Shown here piece by piece: positions 42,361 through 52,415 of a stretch of 64,000 bases of DNA. The first letter of the stretch is position 1, and the number at the start of each line of letters is the position of its first letter. The position numbers were made by a program, and so were the translations under genes. The notes beneath the pieces were generated by a model. The model was given only the letters and a program-made list of their open reading frames with translations, made no database searches and was not told the origin of the DNA. Origin of the DNA: Anaeromyces robustus (Eukaryota; Neocallimastigomycota; Neocallimastigomycetes; Neocallimastigales; Neocallimastigaceae); assembly GCA_002104895.1 (NCBI GenBank), contig MCFG01000293.1, forward strand, positions 1 through 64,000. Direction: 5' to 3'.

Positions 42361-42499
42361 TTAAAATGTCTATAATCATTCTAATAAACTACTAAACGTA
42401 TATAAAAAATTAAAATATCTATAATCATTCTAATAAACTACTAAACGTATATAAAAAATTAAAATATCTATATAAATTACTAAATGTATGTAAAAAATA
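42361..42499. repeat. 49-bp tandem repeat, 2.8 copies
   Basis: Units starting at 42361, 42410 and 42459 contain TCTATAATCATTCTAATAAA and CTACTAAACGTATATAAAAA; the third unit lacks part of the middle. Confidence 0.85.
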
Positions 42500-42573
42500 A
42501 TTTACAAGTTTTATAACTTTTTTTTTTTTTTTTTTTTTTTTAATTTTTTTTTATCAAAACTTTTAAAAAATTT

Positions 42574-44389
42574 TTAATCTTGAAGTCCTACTTGAACTTG
42601 TTCTTTTTTCGGTTTTGCATAATATTCTAATACTTCTTTTCTTATTTGTTTATTAGTTTTTGAAAATTTTTCGGGATGTTCTTTTATATATTTTGTTTTG
42701 TTCTTATACATTTCCATTTTTTCATCTTTAAAACCACCCATTAAATGGGCTATAAAATCACTTGTAAAACCATTAAACCATTTACTAGGAACAATAACAT
42801 AATGATTATCTTCATCATTTTCAAGTAATACATTATTCATGGCTTGTTGATCAGGATAGATTAATTTTTTTTTCGTATTGTAATATGGATAGGTTATTGA
42901 ACGCATTAAGAAATCTAATGACCATTCATGAATTTCAATGATAAATACACCACCATTAACACCATCATAACCTCCTCCTTTTTTATCATCATCTGCTATT
43001 ATAAAATGTGTTTTACTCATTTCATCACTCGGTAAATAGGCTTCAATTTTAATATTTGGATTAATAATAAATGTATCATTATCTACGTAACTATTTATCA
43101 GTATAATTATAATAAGTTATAAGTAAATTTAAAATTTATTAATAAATATTTATAGCTATAATATAAATATATAATACAAGTATATAATATATTATATATA
43201 ATATATAATTTAAATATATAATATATTATATAAAATATAATTATAAAAACAAAATAAAAATATAAAATATAAATATATATAATATATAACATAAAATAAA
43301 AATAAAACTAAAAATAAATAGTTACAAAATCCAGCCAGTTCTATTATTTTTTAATTCATTTATCATTAAATCAATAACAGAATATAATTTCAAAAAGTAA
43401 ACTTGTCTTGAGGGACTAAAATTAAAATCATAGAAATGATAGTCATATCCATGAATTTTTGAGTATTGATAAAATTCACTTACTGAATTTTCTTCAAGAC
43501 TATTTACATTAATTCCATTATAAAATTGAACAATTTTAATATTTATTTTTTCCAATTTCTAGAATTATTTTATAAAATTATTATTTCATTTTTGTGAATA
43601 ATATTAGTAATATTTAAAATAAAACAATAAAAAAAAAATTATAATATTTTTATAAAATATTAATAATTTAATAGGATTAGTTAAATAATATTTTAAATAT
43701 ATTATATTAATATTTACCGGAATTTTTTCACAATGGTACTCAATTTCAATATATTTTATAATATTTTTACAAGGATCTTTTAACATAGTAGTTCTATTAC
43801 TAACCATACAATATCTTTTTCCTTCACAAAGTTGTTTTATAACTTTATTTGCTGAATAACCACATTCTTCACCATTATAATTTTGATTGTAAAGATTATT
43901 GTGGTTGGGATTACAATATTCAGTTTCATTTTTACGTCTTCCATAAAAAGCATTATCAATTTTAATAACATAATATTTTGGACAAAGAATTTCATAACCT
44001 TTTTGAACTTCAGGTCTTATATTTCTTGGTAATTCACAAAAATGTTCTATTTTTTTTTCTAATTCATTTTTAAGATTTTTATATTTATTATAATCATAAT
44101 AAAATGAGTCATCTTCAATTGTTGTTATATTGAATAAATTTCTTTTTTTCCCGTTATCAAGTGTTCGGTTAAGTGTAATAGGTCCATTAGTATTTTTTAA
44201 ATTAACATAAGTAAATCCTTTTGGTAAATCATCATTTGTTATATATGAATCTATATTATAATCTAATGTATTTTTTTTTAAGAAAACAAAATAATAGAAC
44301 TGTACTACAATAAAAATAAAGCATAATATTGGTATGCCTATCGTAATATTTTTATAAGTTAATATTTTGATATTATTAGCCCTTATCAT
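42574..44389 (-). CDS. Type II membrane protein: SUEL-type lectin plus GT34-like glycosyltransferase
   Basis: Three exons on the minus strand: 44389-43718, 43558-43326 and 43090-42574. Introns are 159 and 235 bp with GTAAAT and GTAACT donors, and the frame is continuous, giving 473 residues. A short cytosolic tail and one transmembrane helix (about 15-36) give a Golgi type II topology. Residues about 118-222 form a galactose-binding (SUEL/rhamnose-binding) lectin domain: ILCPKYYVIKIDNAFYGRR, then C-C-C spacing with LCEGKRYCMV, DPC and YIEIEYHC. Residues about 230-473 resemble the GMA12/MNN10 family (GT34): NIKIVQFYNG, the metal-binding DxD as DND (305-307) in a FYVDND strand, NGGVFII (347-353), and DQQAMN. 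It probably adds galactose or mannose to glycoproteins, using the lectin domain to hold the acceptor. A frame starting with TTG at 43555 is only the inside of exon 2. Confidence 0.85.
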
Positions 44390-44558
44390 TTTATATATAA
44401 CTGCTTTTTTTTTTTTTTTTTTTTTTATTTTATTTTTTCTTTTAATATTTAATAAGGTATAAAAATATTTTAAACATTGATATACATAAATACATAAAGA
44501 TATTACTATATCATGATAATTATTAATAGAATTATTATTATTTATTACTTATTATTAC

Positions 44559-44592
<34 letters not shown>

Positions 44593-45596
44593 AAATAAAA
44601 AAAAAATATCTTAAATTTAATTAACGAGTTCTTTTTAAAAATTTTTATAAAACCTTTTTTTTTTAAAAAAAAAAAATTATTAATATAATTGGTAATATTA
44701 AATTTTTATTTTAATCACTTTAATTAGATAAATTTGTAACATCTATACATTATAATTATCAAAAATATGATTTTGGAAATTTTAATTTTTTTATAACAAG
44801 AAAACCAATTTTTGATGTATCTTTAATTATTTCAGCTATTAAAAGAAAAAAAAAAAAAAAAAAAAAAAAAAGAAGATCCTCATTTTTTTTTTTTTATTTA
44901 GTATTATTGAATTATTTCAATATTATTCCAAGATAATGGGTAACCAATTATTCCTAATTTTTTAATAATCTATAGATTTACTATTTTTTATAATTAATAG
45001 AATTATGATTTGATTTATAATTAATTATACGCCATCTCAATGTTATCTATATATTTTATTATTATTAATAGTATTATTAATGATATTTCTATTTTTATTT
45101 TTTATCATTATTTTATTTTATTTTAATTTATTTATTTTTTTTTTTTTTTTTATATTAGTATTTTTTTTTTTTTTTAATTTGTTATTATAGTATAATAATA
45201 TAAATAACTTCATCAATTAATAAATATATTATTTATTATTATTATAAAATATATATATAAATTGATAATTAAGCCATTATTTTTTTTTTTGCGGATAAGT
45301 AAAAGTTAATAAACTTTTAAAGTAATTTTTCCATTATTTTAAATAAATTAAAAATACCAAAAAAATTAAAATTATTTTTTAAAAATATGATTTGAAAAAA
45401 TATAAAAAAAAATTTTATTTTATTAAATGATTTGTTTATTCTCTTAAGAAAAAAATATTTGTTAAAGAAAAAAAAAAAGAAGAGATAGTTTAAACTCTTA
45501 CGAAAAAAGAATTTTGTAAAGTTAAAAAATTTATATTTTTTGAAAAAAGATAAAAATATTTTAATATAAAAAAAATAAAATAAAAAAAAAAAAAAA
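44390..45596. other. Divergent intergenic region, lectin-GT and AAA genes
   Basis: 1.2 kb with long T runs (about 44563-44591), an A27 run (44845-44871) and no supported gene. A short minus-strand coding-like piece (LLIAEIIKDTSKIGFLVIKK, about 44790-44850) is open but has no start and no partner exon. The AAA gene ATG is preceded by a run of 15 A. Confidence 0.5.
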
Positions 45597-47879
45597 ATGA
45601 ATTTCGAAAATCATGAAGCAGAATTTAAAAGACCAACCCTATTAATTTTTGAATGTATTATACGTAATGATCAAGAAGAAAAAGTTGTTATTAATGCTTT
45701 GAAAGCTGCTACAAGTAAAATGATTACATTAGAAAATCCAAGAAAAGGTGTTCCAATTTTTGCATTTAGTAAAGTTAAAGATTTAACTAAAACTATAAGA
45801 AATGATAATGATGATGATAATGATGAAGAAACAAAAAATCAACCAAGAATTTTACATTTTTTAGAATGTTATAATGAATTAGATTCTTGGCTTGATCAAC
45901 TTACTCAAGAAGAAGCTTCTATTGTTAGTGATATGTTTATAAAATATATTAATGATTATATTAAAGGTACAATAATTAATCCATACCTTTCATCCGATAC
46001 TTTTAGAGTTTCTTTAATTGATACTTTAAGAACCATGTGTGTAATACCAAAGTATGGTGAAGTTTTTAATATTGAATCTATATGTAATCAATATGTTGAA
46101 AAATTAGGTGATAAAATGAGACCTTCTCAATCCATGGTAGAAATTGAATTATTAGTTGAACCATTACCAACAGATAATAATAGTGAAAATCTTTTAAAAG
46201 TTTGTAAAGAATTAATTCCTGCTTCAGCTCCTTTATCTCCATGGGTTGCATGTATTATTCCAAATTGGAAATTTAACAAATTTATTTCTGTAAAAAATAA
46301 AATTAATATTAATACTGATGAAAATAATGATAATAATAATGATAGTGATAAAAAACGTATTCCATTACAACCTAATGAATTAAAACAATTTGAATCTAAT
46401 TATTCTGTAAATGCTTTTGTTATTTTAATTATTACTAGTTCACCTGATATAAATTTAAAAGACATATTTAAAAAAAATATCGTTGAAAATATTATTAAAA
46501 ATACAAAAAATCATGATTTAAATTATATCGCTCCAAATTTAACTAATGAAGAAAATCAAAATGCTATTGATTATTTAAAATCTATAGGTATACGTATTCA
46601 TGAAACAAGAGAAGTTGTTGCTGGTTATCTTTTACATCCAGCATTTGCTAAAAAATGGGAAGGTAATAAAGAACAAAAAGGTACAGATAAATCAATTTTT
46701 TTAAAATATACTTATCAAAAACCAAAATCAACAACAACAACAACAACATCATCATCATCATCACAAGTAATATCCTCTGAAGAAAAAAATACAGAAAATT
46801 CTAATTCTAATGTTAATCAAATTACAAAAGATGGTATATTAATATGTGATCATCCTTATTTCAATAAAAGAATAAATGAATTAACAAATAATATTGAATC
46901 CTATATTTTTGATAAATCATTTATGATTAAGAATAAAAAAGGTTTAAAAAAAGCAAAAGTGGATACTATACCTGTACTTTCAATAGTTAATTATTTTTGT
47001 GGTTTTGGTATGAATGATAATGAAATATCATCACAAACTATTTTTAGTCAATTAGAACGTTTTCGTAATATTAAAAATGAATTAGAATTTTTTAATTCAA
47101 CAACGACTGAAACCATTGAAAAGAATCCCTATATTAGTCATCGTATAAATAAATTTACTGAATTAATTGGTCGTATTGGTTATGATATTACTTCCAACCA
47201 AAAAAAATTTAATGTAAAATTTGAAGGGATAACAGAACTTATAATGGAAATTGAAAAAGATTTTAATCATATTATACAACCAGCACGTGAAGCTATATTA
47301 AATCTTAGTTTTGGAAAAATTAATTATTTAGGTCTTCAAGAATTATATCGTATAGGTAAAAATGTTATTACAACCAAAGTTGGGGCATTAAATGGTATTC
47401 CTGTAATGTATCGTATAACCGATGCCTATTATGAACATCAACGTTCATTATTTGGTGGGAAAAAATATAATTTTTATTTAATTTTAGAAACCGTTGTTCA
47501 AGTAGGAGAAGAATATGTATGTGTTTATTTTGAAAATGTTTTATCGAATTGGAATAATGAAAAAGAAATTCATTTATTAGAATATCAAGTTATTAATAAT
47601 AATAATAATGAAGAAGAGGATTTATCTTCAATTCCAAAATGTATTTTTAAGTATCATGAAATTTTAAAATCTTTAGGAGGATTTCCTGCTTATCGTAAAT
47701 ATAATTCCAATACTTTTATACCACATCAAAGAAAATCTATTGGAGGTGCAAGTTCAATGAAAAGTCTTTCTTCTGATGGATTAATGGTAGTTGATACGGA
47801 ATTAGGTATGAATATGAATTATCATTTAATATCTAATGTAGATAAATGTTGGAGAAGCTATTTTATCAACGATGCGTGA
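45597..47879 (+). CDS. Large AAA+ ATPase, N-terminal part (first frame)
   Basis: 760 codons from ATG 45597 to a TGA at 47877-47879. The first 550 residues are not recognisable, with low-complexity Asp/Asn and Thr/Ser inserts. From about 590 onward the sequence resembles the domain (DUF7025-like) that precedes the AAA module in large fungal ATPases: a HQRSLFGGKKYNFYLI strand, LEYQVI, and SDGLMVVDTEL. That family always continues into an AAA domain in the same chain. Here the AAA domain lies in the +1 frame directly downstream (47872-48987). Splitting therefore needs a frameshift, programmed or accidental; no intron with GT/AG can restore the frame within the 38-bp overlap of open frames (47842-47879). 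With a shift at the GCG codon the whole protein would be 1129 residues. Function is unknown; such ATPases probably remodel or unfold proteins or complexes. Confidence 0.75.
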   Translation: MNFENHEAEFKRPTLLIFECIIRNDQEEKVVINALKAATSKMITLENPRKGVPIFAFSKVKDLTKTIRNDNDDDNDEETKNQPRILHFLECYNELDSWLDQLTQEEASIVSDMFIKYINDYIKGTIINPYLSSDTFRVSLIDTLRTMCVIPKYGEVFNIESICNQYVEKLGDKMRPSQSMVEIELLVEPLPTDNNSENLLKVCKELIPASAPLSPWVACIIPNWKFNKFISVKNKININTDENNDNNNDSDKKRIPLQPNELKQFESNYSVNAFVILIITSSPDINLKDIFKKNIVENIIKNTKNHDLNYIAPNLTNEENQNAIDYLKSIGIRIHETREVVAGYLLHPAFAKKWEGNKEQKGTDKSIFLKYTYQKPKSTTTTTTSSSSSQVISSEEKNTENSNSNVNQITKDGILICDHPYFNKRINELTNNIESYIFDKSFMIKNKKGLKKAKVDTIPVLSIVNYFCGFGMNDNEISSQTIFSQLERFRNIKNELEFFNSTTTETIEKNPYISHRINKFTELIGRIGYDITSNQKKFNVKFEGITELIMEIEKDFNHIIQPAREAILNLSFGKINYLGLQELYRIGKNVITTKVGALNGIPVMYRITDAYYEHQRSLFGGKKYNFYLILETVVQVGEEYVCVYFENVLSNWNNEKEIHLLEYQVINNNNNEEEDLSSIPKCIFKYHEILKSLGGFPAYRKYNSNTFIPHQRKSIGGASSMKSLSSDGLMVVDTELGMNMNYHLISNVDKCWRSYFINDA

Positions 47880-48987
47880 TTATTTAAGACTTAAAAAAAG
47901 ATCTAATGATAATGAACAAGATACAGAATTAAAAAGATTTGAACGTTATAAAAGTCATGGATTACAAGTTTTTACTTATCTTCCAGATGAACTTAAATAT
48001 ATTATATGGCCAACCGTTGTTGCCTTTTCTTTAATTCAAAAAATTTGGGGTTATGCTATTGTTAGTGGTATAGAATCTGTTACCCCTTCTAGTATAGCAT
48101 GGAATCAATTAGTTTTACCTTCATCTACAAAAGAAATGCTTTTTGCTACAGCAGCTGCATCATTACGTGGAGAAAATCGTATAAATTGTGGAATTCAATA
48201 TGATGAATTAAAAAATGATAAAGAAGCTTCTTATGCCATGAAACTATTATCTAAACCTCCAAGATATAAAGCTAGAGATATTGTTAGTTCACGTGTTATT
48301 GGTTCCTTATTTTTACTTTATGGTGCACCAGGTACCGGTAAAACTTTAACAGTGGAAAGTTTAGCCAGACTTTTTGGTAGACCCTTATATTCTGTATCTT
48401 TTGCAGAATTAGGTTCAAATGTAACAGAATTAGAAGAACGGTTAACAGATGTTTTATTTTTAGCATCACATTGGGGAGCATTAATTTTATTAGATGAAGG
48501 AGATGCTTTAGTAGAAAAAAGGAAAAGTGGACAATTAATGCTTAATTCAATGACTTCTATTTTATTAAGATTATTAGAAAGTTTTGATGGTACACTTTTT
48601 ATAACAAGTAATCGCGCTTCTTCTTTTGATCCAGCTGCACTTAGTCGAGTTACATTAGCTATAGAATATAAACCATTAAAAGAAACAGGTAAAAAATTAG
48701 TATGGAAGAATGCATTAATAAGAGTATTTGCGGATGAAATATTAGAAAATAATGAAAGACGAGGAGAAATAGCTGCAGAAGAATATGTTAATAAACATTT
48801 TGATTTAAATCAATTAGGACAATTTAAAGGAAGTGGTAGATCAGTTAATGCGGTTATACGTTTAGCTATAGGACTTAGTGATAAAAGAGATGAAGCCTTA
48901 TCTCAAAAAATTATTAATGATGCTATTGATGTATATACATTATTTAATGATGAATTATTAAAAGAATGTCCCGAAAGTTGGGATTAA
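47872..48987 (+). CDS. AAA+ ATPase domain, C-terminal part (+1 frame)
   Basis: Open in the +1 frame from 47842 (after TAG) to 48987. The ATG at 47872 overlaps the end of the preceding frame by 8 nt (ATGCGTGA). It contains a complete AAA module: Walker A GAPGTGKT (residues 151-158 counted from this ATG), Walker B LILLDEGD (204-211), a sensor-type ITSNR and SRVTLAIEY. The part before it (IAWNQLVLPSSTKEML) is the usual linker between the upstream domain and AAA in fungal proteins of this type. This shows that the two frames were one gene. Translation from its own ATG as a separate cistron would be unusual for a nuclear fungal gene. Confidence 0.85.
   Translation: MRDYLRLKKRSNDNEQDTELKRFERYKSHGLQVFTYLPDELKYIIWPTVVAFSLIQKIWGYAIVSGIESVTPSSIAWNQLVLPSSTKEMLFATAAASLRGENRINCGIQYDELKNDKEASYAMKLLSKPPRYKARDIVSSRVIGSLFLLYGAPGTGKTLTVESLARLFGRPLYSVSFAELGSNVTELEERLTDVLFLASHWGALILLDEGDALVEKRKSGQLMLNSMTSILLRLLESFDGTLFITSNRASSFDPAALSRVTLAIEYKPLKETGKKLVWKNALIRVFADEILENNERRGEIAAEEYVNKHFDLNQLGQFKGSGRSVNAVIRLAIGLSDKRDEALSQKIINDAIDVYTLFNDELLKECPESWD
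47874..47880 (+). promoter_or_regulatory. Candidate +1 ribosomal frameshift site GCG-TGA-T
   Basis: In the first frame the ribosome reads GAT GCG then stop TGA. Slipping one base forward at GCG gives GAT TAT TTA, exactly the frame of the downstream AAA domain. GCG-UGA-C is the +1 shift site of yeast antizyme mRNA (OAZ1), and UCC-UGA-U that of animal antizymes. The seven-base site thus has the known design: a P-site codon, a slow UGA stop, and a continuing +1 frame. A sequencing or assembly indel would look the same. Confidence 0.4.
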
Positions 48988-49343
48988 AGAAGGGAGGGAA
49001 ATATATATATATATTATAATATTAATATTAATAATGATATTTATTTTATTTTATTTATTTTTCTAAAAAAATTTTTATAAAATTTTATTTCTGAACAATT
49101 AATAATAAACAAATAAAAAAAAAAAAGGAAAAACTAATAATGAACAAATATATAAAAAAAAAGGAAAAACTAATAATGAACAAATATAAAAAAACTTTAA
49201 TTAATAAAATTATATTTCTTATAATTTTATTAATTAAAGTTTTTTTTTTTACAAAAAAGTTTTTTTATTTATTAATTTTATTTATTAAATTAATAAAATT
49301 ATAAGAAATATAAAACTCTATGTGAAAAAAAAAAAAAAAAAAA
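48988..49343. other. Short intergenic region with direct and inverted repeats
   Basis: Between the AAA and ankyrin genes. It holds a purine-rich AGAAGGGAGGGAAA just after the AAA stop, a doubled AAGGAAAAACTAATAATGAA unit (49126 and 49162), the inverted repeat at 49194-49240 and a further inverted partial copy of it (TTAATAAAATTATAAGAAAT, 49289-49308). An A19 run ends right before the ankyrin ATG. Confidence 0.6.
49194..49240. repeat. 21-bp perfect inverted repeat
   Basis: The arm beginning ACTTTAATTAATAAAATTAT (49194-49214) and its exact complement (49220-49240) enclose a 5-nt TTTCT loop. It is the longest perfect hairpin seen in the window and sits 104 bp before the ankyrin gene start, so it may lie in the promoter or 5' UTR. 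Confidence 0.9.
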
Positions 49344-51293
49344 ATGTCAAAAATAAACAATGAAGAATTCATTGAATTGATTAAAAATAATAATAATAAT
49401 TTAGAAGTCATAAAAGAATTTTTTAAAATTAATAATATAAAATTAAAACAATCTAATCAGTTAGAAGAAATATTATTATATTTAATTAAAGAAAAAGTTT
49501 CCTTTAATATTATTCAATATATTTTAAAACAACAACAACCCCACCAATCACTATTAACAATAAATTATACAAAATTATTATTTTATTCCATTGAAAATAA
49601 TAATTTTAAAATAGCCAATTTATTATTAAACCATAAAAGTCAAATTTATAATAATAATAATAATAATAATAATGATAAAACACTAAAATCTCAAAATATA
49701 TTAGAATATTTAACTGAAAATAAAAAACTTAATACCCAAAATTTATTTTATATTTTAAGTATTAAAAAAGATACCAGGTTAATAACCAGTCAATTACTTT
49801 GTAAATTAATTGAATTAAAAAATTTTAAAATACTTAAAGAAATTTTAGAATATCAGTATATTGACGTTCCATTTATAATAAATACTATTTTAATTTATAA
49901 AAATAAAATAAAACTTTCTAATAAAGAATTTCAAAAATATCTTTATACCACGAATCATGGAATAATAAATATTAATGAAAAAACTGAAAATGGGTATTTT
50001 CCACTTTTAAAAGCTTGTAGTAATTATTGGTATGAAGATAGAGATAAATATATTAAAATTGTCAAACTACTTATAGAATATGCCAATAAAAATAATATCA
50101 TTTTAAAATTAAATGAAAAAAATGATAATGGTGATTATCCCATTTTAAAATCAGTTTATAATAATGATATTGAAATTGTTAAATTATTAATGAAATATAG
50201 TAATAATAATAATAATATTATTTTAAAATTAAATGATAAAAATAAAGATGGGTATTATCCGTTTTTAGGGGCCACTTGTAATGATATTGAAATGGTTAAA
50301 TTACTAATAGAATATGCCAATAATAATAATATTGTTTTGAAAATAACAGGGAAAAATTATAATGGTTGTCCACTTTTAATGGCAGCTGGCAATGGAATTA
50401 AGATGGTTCAATTAGTAATAGAATATGCTGATAAACATCATATAATTTTAGAATTAAATGAAATAGATCGTTATGGATATTTCCCACTTTTAAGATCTAT
50501 TTATAATAATGATATGGATATGGTCAAATTATTTATAGAGTATGCAGATAAACATCATATTCTTTTAGAATTAAATAAACAAAATAAATATGGACTTTAT
50601 CCACTTTTAAAATCAGTTTATAATAATAATATTAAAATGGTTCAATTACTTATGGAATATGCTGATAAAAATAATATAGTTTTAAAAATGAATGATAAAA
50701 ATAATATTGGTTATTATCCATTATTATCAGCGGTTCATATTGACATGATGAAATTACTTTTGGACTATGCCAGTCGCCACCATATTTTATTGAAATTGAA
50801 TGAAAAAGATGAAGATGGTGATTATCCACTTTTAAGATATATTAGTAATAATAATATTGAAATGGTTCAATTACTTATGGAATATGCCAATAATAATAAT
50901 ATTACGTTAGAGTGTAATGAAAGAATTTATAATAATCAATGGTATCCACTTTTAAAAGCTGTTATGAATAATAATATTAAAATGGTTCAATTACTTATGG
51001 AATATGCCGATAAGAATAATATTATTTTAAAAATTAATGAAAAAAATAAAAATGGGGTTTATCCACTTTTAGTAGCTATTAATAATAATAATCTTGAGAT
51101 GGTTCAATTACTTTTAGAATATACCTATCATCATAATATTATATTAGAGACGAAGGATAAAAATAATAATGAATTATATTCACTTTTAAAAGCGATGAAA
51201 CAAACGAATAATAATAATAATAATAATAATAATGATGATGATGATGATATTGAAATGATGAAATTACTTATGGAATATGCCAATAAAAAATAG
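49344..51293 (+). CDS. Ankyrin-repeat protein
   Basis: 649 residues, intronless. The N-terminal 200 residues are degenerate. From about residue 210 to the end there are about eleven repeats of 36-42 residues with the consensus NNNIEMVQLLMEYADKNNIILKLNEKNKNGYYPLLKAV. This is the ankyrin helix-turn-helix plus beta-hairpin pattern, with an Asn-rich loop longer than the classical 33-residue repeat. There is no enzymatic domain, signal peptide or membrane segment, so it is probably a cytosolic protein-binding scaffold. Large, fast-changing families of such proteins are typical of these fungi. The stop at 51291-51293 follows an A6 run. One base fewer would continue the repeat consensus (NKNSVILKI), so the C-terminus looks truncated by a slippage mutation (see 51294-51422). 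Confidence 0.85.
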   Translation: MSKINNEEFIELIKNNNNNLEVIKEFFKINNIKLKQSNQLEEILLYLIKEKVSFNIIQYILKQQQPHQSLLTINYTKLLFYSIENNNFKIANLLLNHKSQIYNNNNNNNNDKTLKSQNILEYLTENKKLNTQNLFYILSIKKDTRLITSQLLCKLIELKNFKILKEILEYQYIDVPFIINTILIYKNKIKLSNKEFQKYLYTTNHGIININEKTENGYFPLLKACSNYWYEDRDKYIKIVKLLIEYANKNNIILKLNEKNDNGDYPILKSVYNNDIEIVKLLMKYSNNNNNIILKLNDKNKDGYYPFLGATCNDIEMVKLLIEYANNNNIVLKITGKNYNGCPLLMAAGNGIKMVQLVIEYADKHHIILELNEIDRYGYFPLLRSIYNNDMDMVKLFIEYADKHHILLELNKQNKYGLYPLLKSVYNNNIKMVQLLMEYADKNNIVLKMNDKNNIGYYPLLSAVHIDMMKLLLDYASRHHILLKLNEKDEDGDYPLLRYISNNNIEMVQLLMEYANNNNITLECNERIYNNQWYPLLKAVMNNNIKMVQLLMEYADKNNIILKINEKNKNGVYPLLVAINNNNLEMVQLLLEYTYHHNIILETKDKNNNELYSLLKAMKQTNNNNNNNNNDDDDDIEMMKLLMEYANKK

Positions 51294-51422
51294 TGTTATT
51301 TTAAAAATATATAATATTATTTTAAATTAAAAAATGATTATAATATTAAATAAAATACAAAAGAATCATCAACCTATTTGAAATTGAAAAGGTTCAATTA
51401 TTCCTTGATTATGCCAAAGTAA
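51294..51422 (+). pseudogene. Decayed C-terminal ankyrin repeat after the stop
   Basis: Downstream of the ankyrin stop, a shifted frame reads NSVILKI, and at 51377-51418 another frame reads FEIEKVQLFLDYAK, clearly the next repeat helix (consensus IEMVQLLLEYAN). The tail was coding in the recent past. Confidence 0.75.
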
Positions 51423-51893
51423 AATAATAATAATAATATTTTTTTTGTATATAATTAAAAAAATTTTTTTTTTTTTGAATTTGTATTAAAATCAATAATA
51501 AAAATTAACCTATTAACTTTATACCTTTTTTAAACACTGTAAATATATATATGTATATATGTATATAGCTTAACATTTATTATCCATTATATATATACAT
51601 TAAAAAAAAAAAAAGAAAAAAGAAAAATACCCTATCTTCATATATTACTATTATTATATATTTTAATACTTTTTTTTTTTTTAAATGATAAAATAAAATA
51701 TCTATCTATCTTCTAATCATCTAATAATAATTCAATATTATTATGTTTAATATATAATGTTTTTTTTTATGTTATTTTGTTGTATTTTTTTACTGTTATA
51801 ATAATTTAATTTTTATGAAGATTTTAGTAATAAAACAAAAACAAAAAAAAATAACTAAATAAATAATGATAAACATAACTTAAACACTGATTC

Positions 51894-51924
<31 letters not shown>

Positions 51925-52039
51925 CTAAATAAATAATAAACATATCTTAATTATACTTTATTTAATTTTTTCTTTTAAATGATTATGTTATTATTATTAT
52001 GTTTTATTGTTATTTTTAAATATATAATATATATTTTTG

Positions 52040-52070
<31 letters not shown>

Positions 52071-52415
52071 TATTTTTGTTTTTGTTTTTATTTTCTGTGT
52101 TGATTTTTATATTATTAGTATTATTATATATGTACTAAATACAATTTTTTAGTTTATTTTTTTTTTTTTTTTTTGTAGTTATTATAATAATAATTATAAT
52201 TTTTTTTTGTTTTTGTTTTTGTTTTTGTTTTTTTTTGTAATTATTTTATTTATTTTGATTAATTTGTGATTGTTATTAATTAGTTTATTTATTATGAATA
52301 AAAAAAAAAAAGATAAAATAATAATATTAAAGTGTTTATTTTAGTTTTTTTGTTTTTTCTTTTCTTTTTTTTTTCTTATATAGAATAAGATTTTATTGAT
52401 TTATATATTGTCTTG
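51423..52415. other. Intergenic A/T stretch with an A25 run between direct repeats
   Basis: No gene. An A-run (51898-51922) preceded by CACTGATTCATATT is flanked by similar direct repeats (AACTAAATAAATAATGATAA, 51853 and AACTAAATAAATAATAAACA, 51923). Further on are (TTTTG)n/(TTTTTG)n runs (52035-52090, 52207-52235). Confidence 0.55.

Larger units (their letters stand above)
41037..42573. other. Convergent intergenic region with A/T tracts
   Basis: 1.5 kb between the 3' ends of GH43 and the minus-strand lectin-glycosyltransferase gene. It holds a T22 run (41279-41300), an A34 run (about 41505-41538) and two tandem duplications (next entries). A 68-codon minus-strand frame at 41752-41958 is Ile/Lys/Phe-rich noise. 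Confidence 0.6.

Noticed and set aside
43107-43292. 61-codon Tyr/Ile-rich minus-strand frame
   Set aside because: Lies in the second intron of the lectin-glycosyltransferase gene and has the composition of random A/T DNA.
43322-43555. Separate 77-codon gene starting with TTG
   Set aside because: It is exon 2 of the lectin-glycosyltransferase gene; acceptor TCTAG and donor GTAACT flank it and the frame joins on both sides.
44790-44850. Minus-strand coding-like piece LLIAEIIKDTSKIGFLVIKK
   Set aside because: No start, no splice partner, too short to separate from chance.
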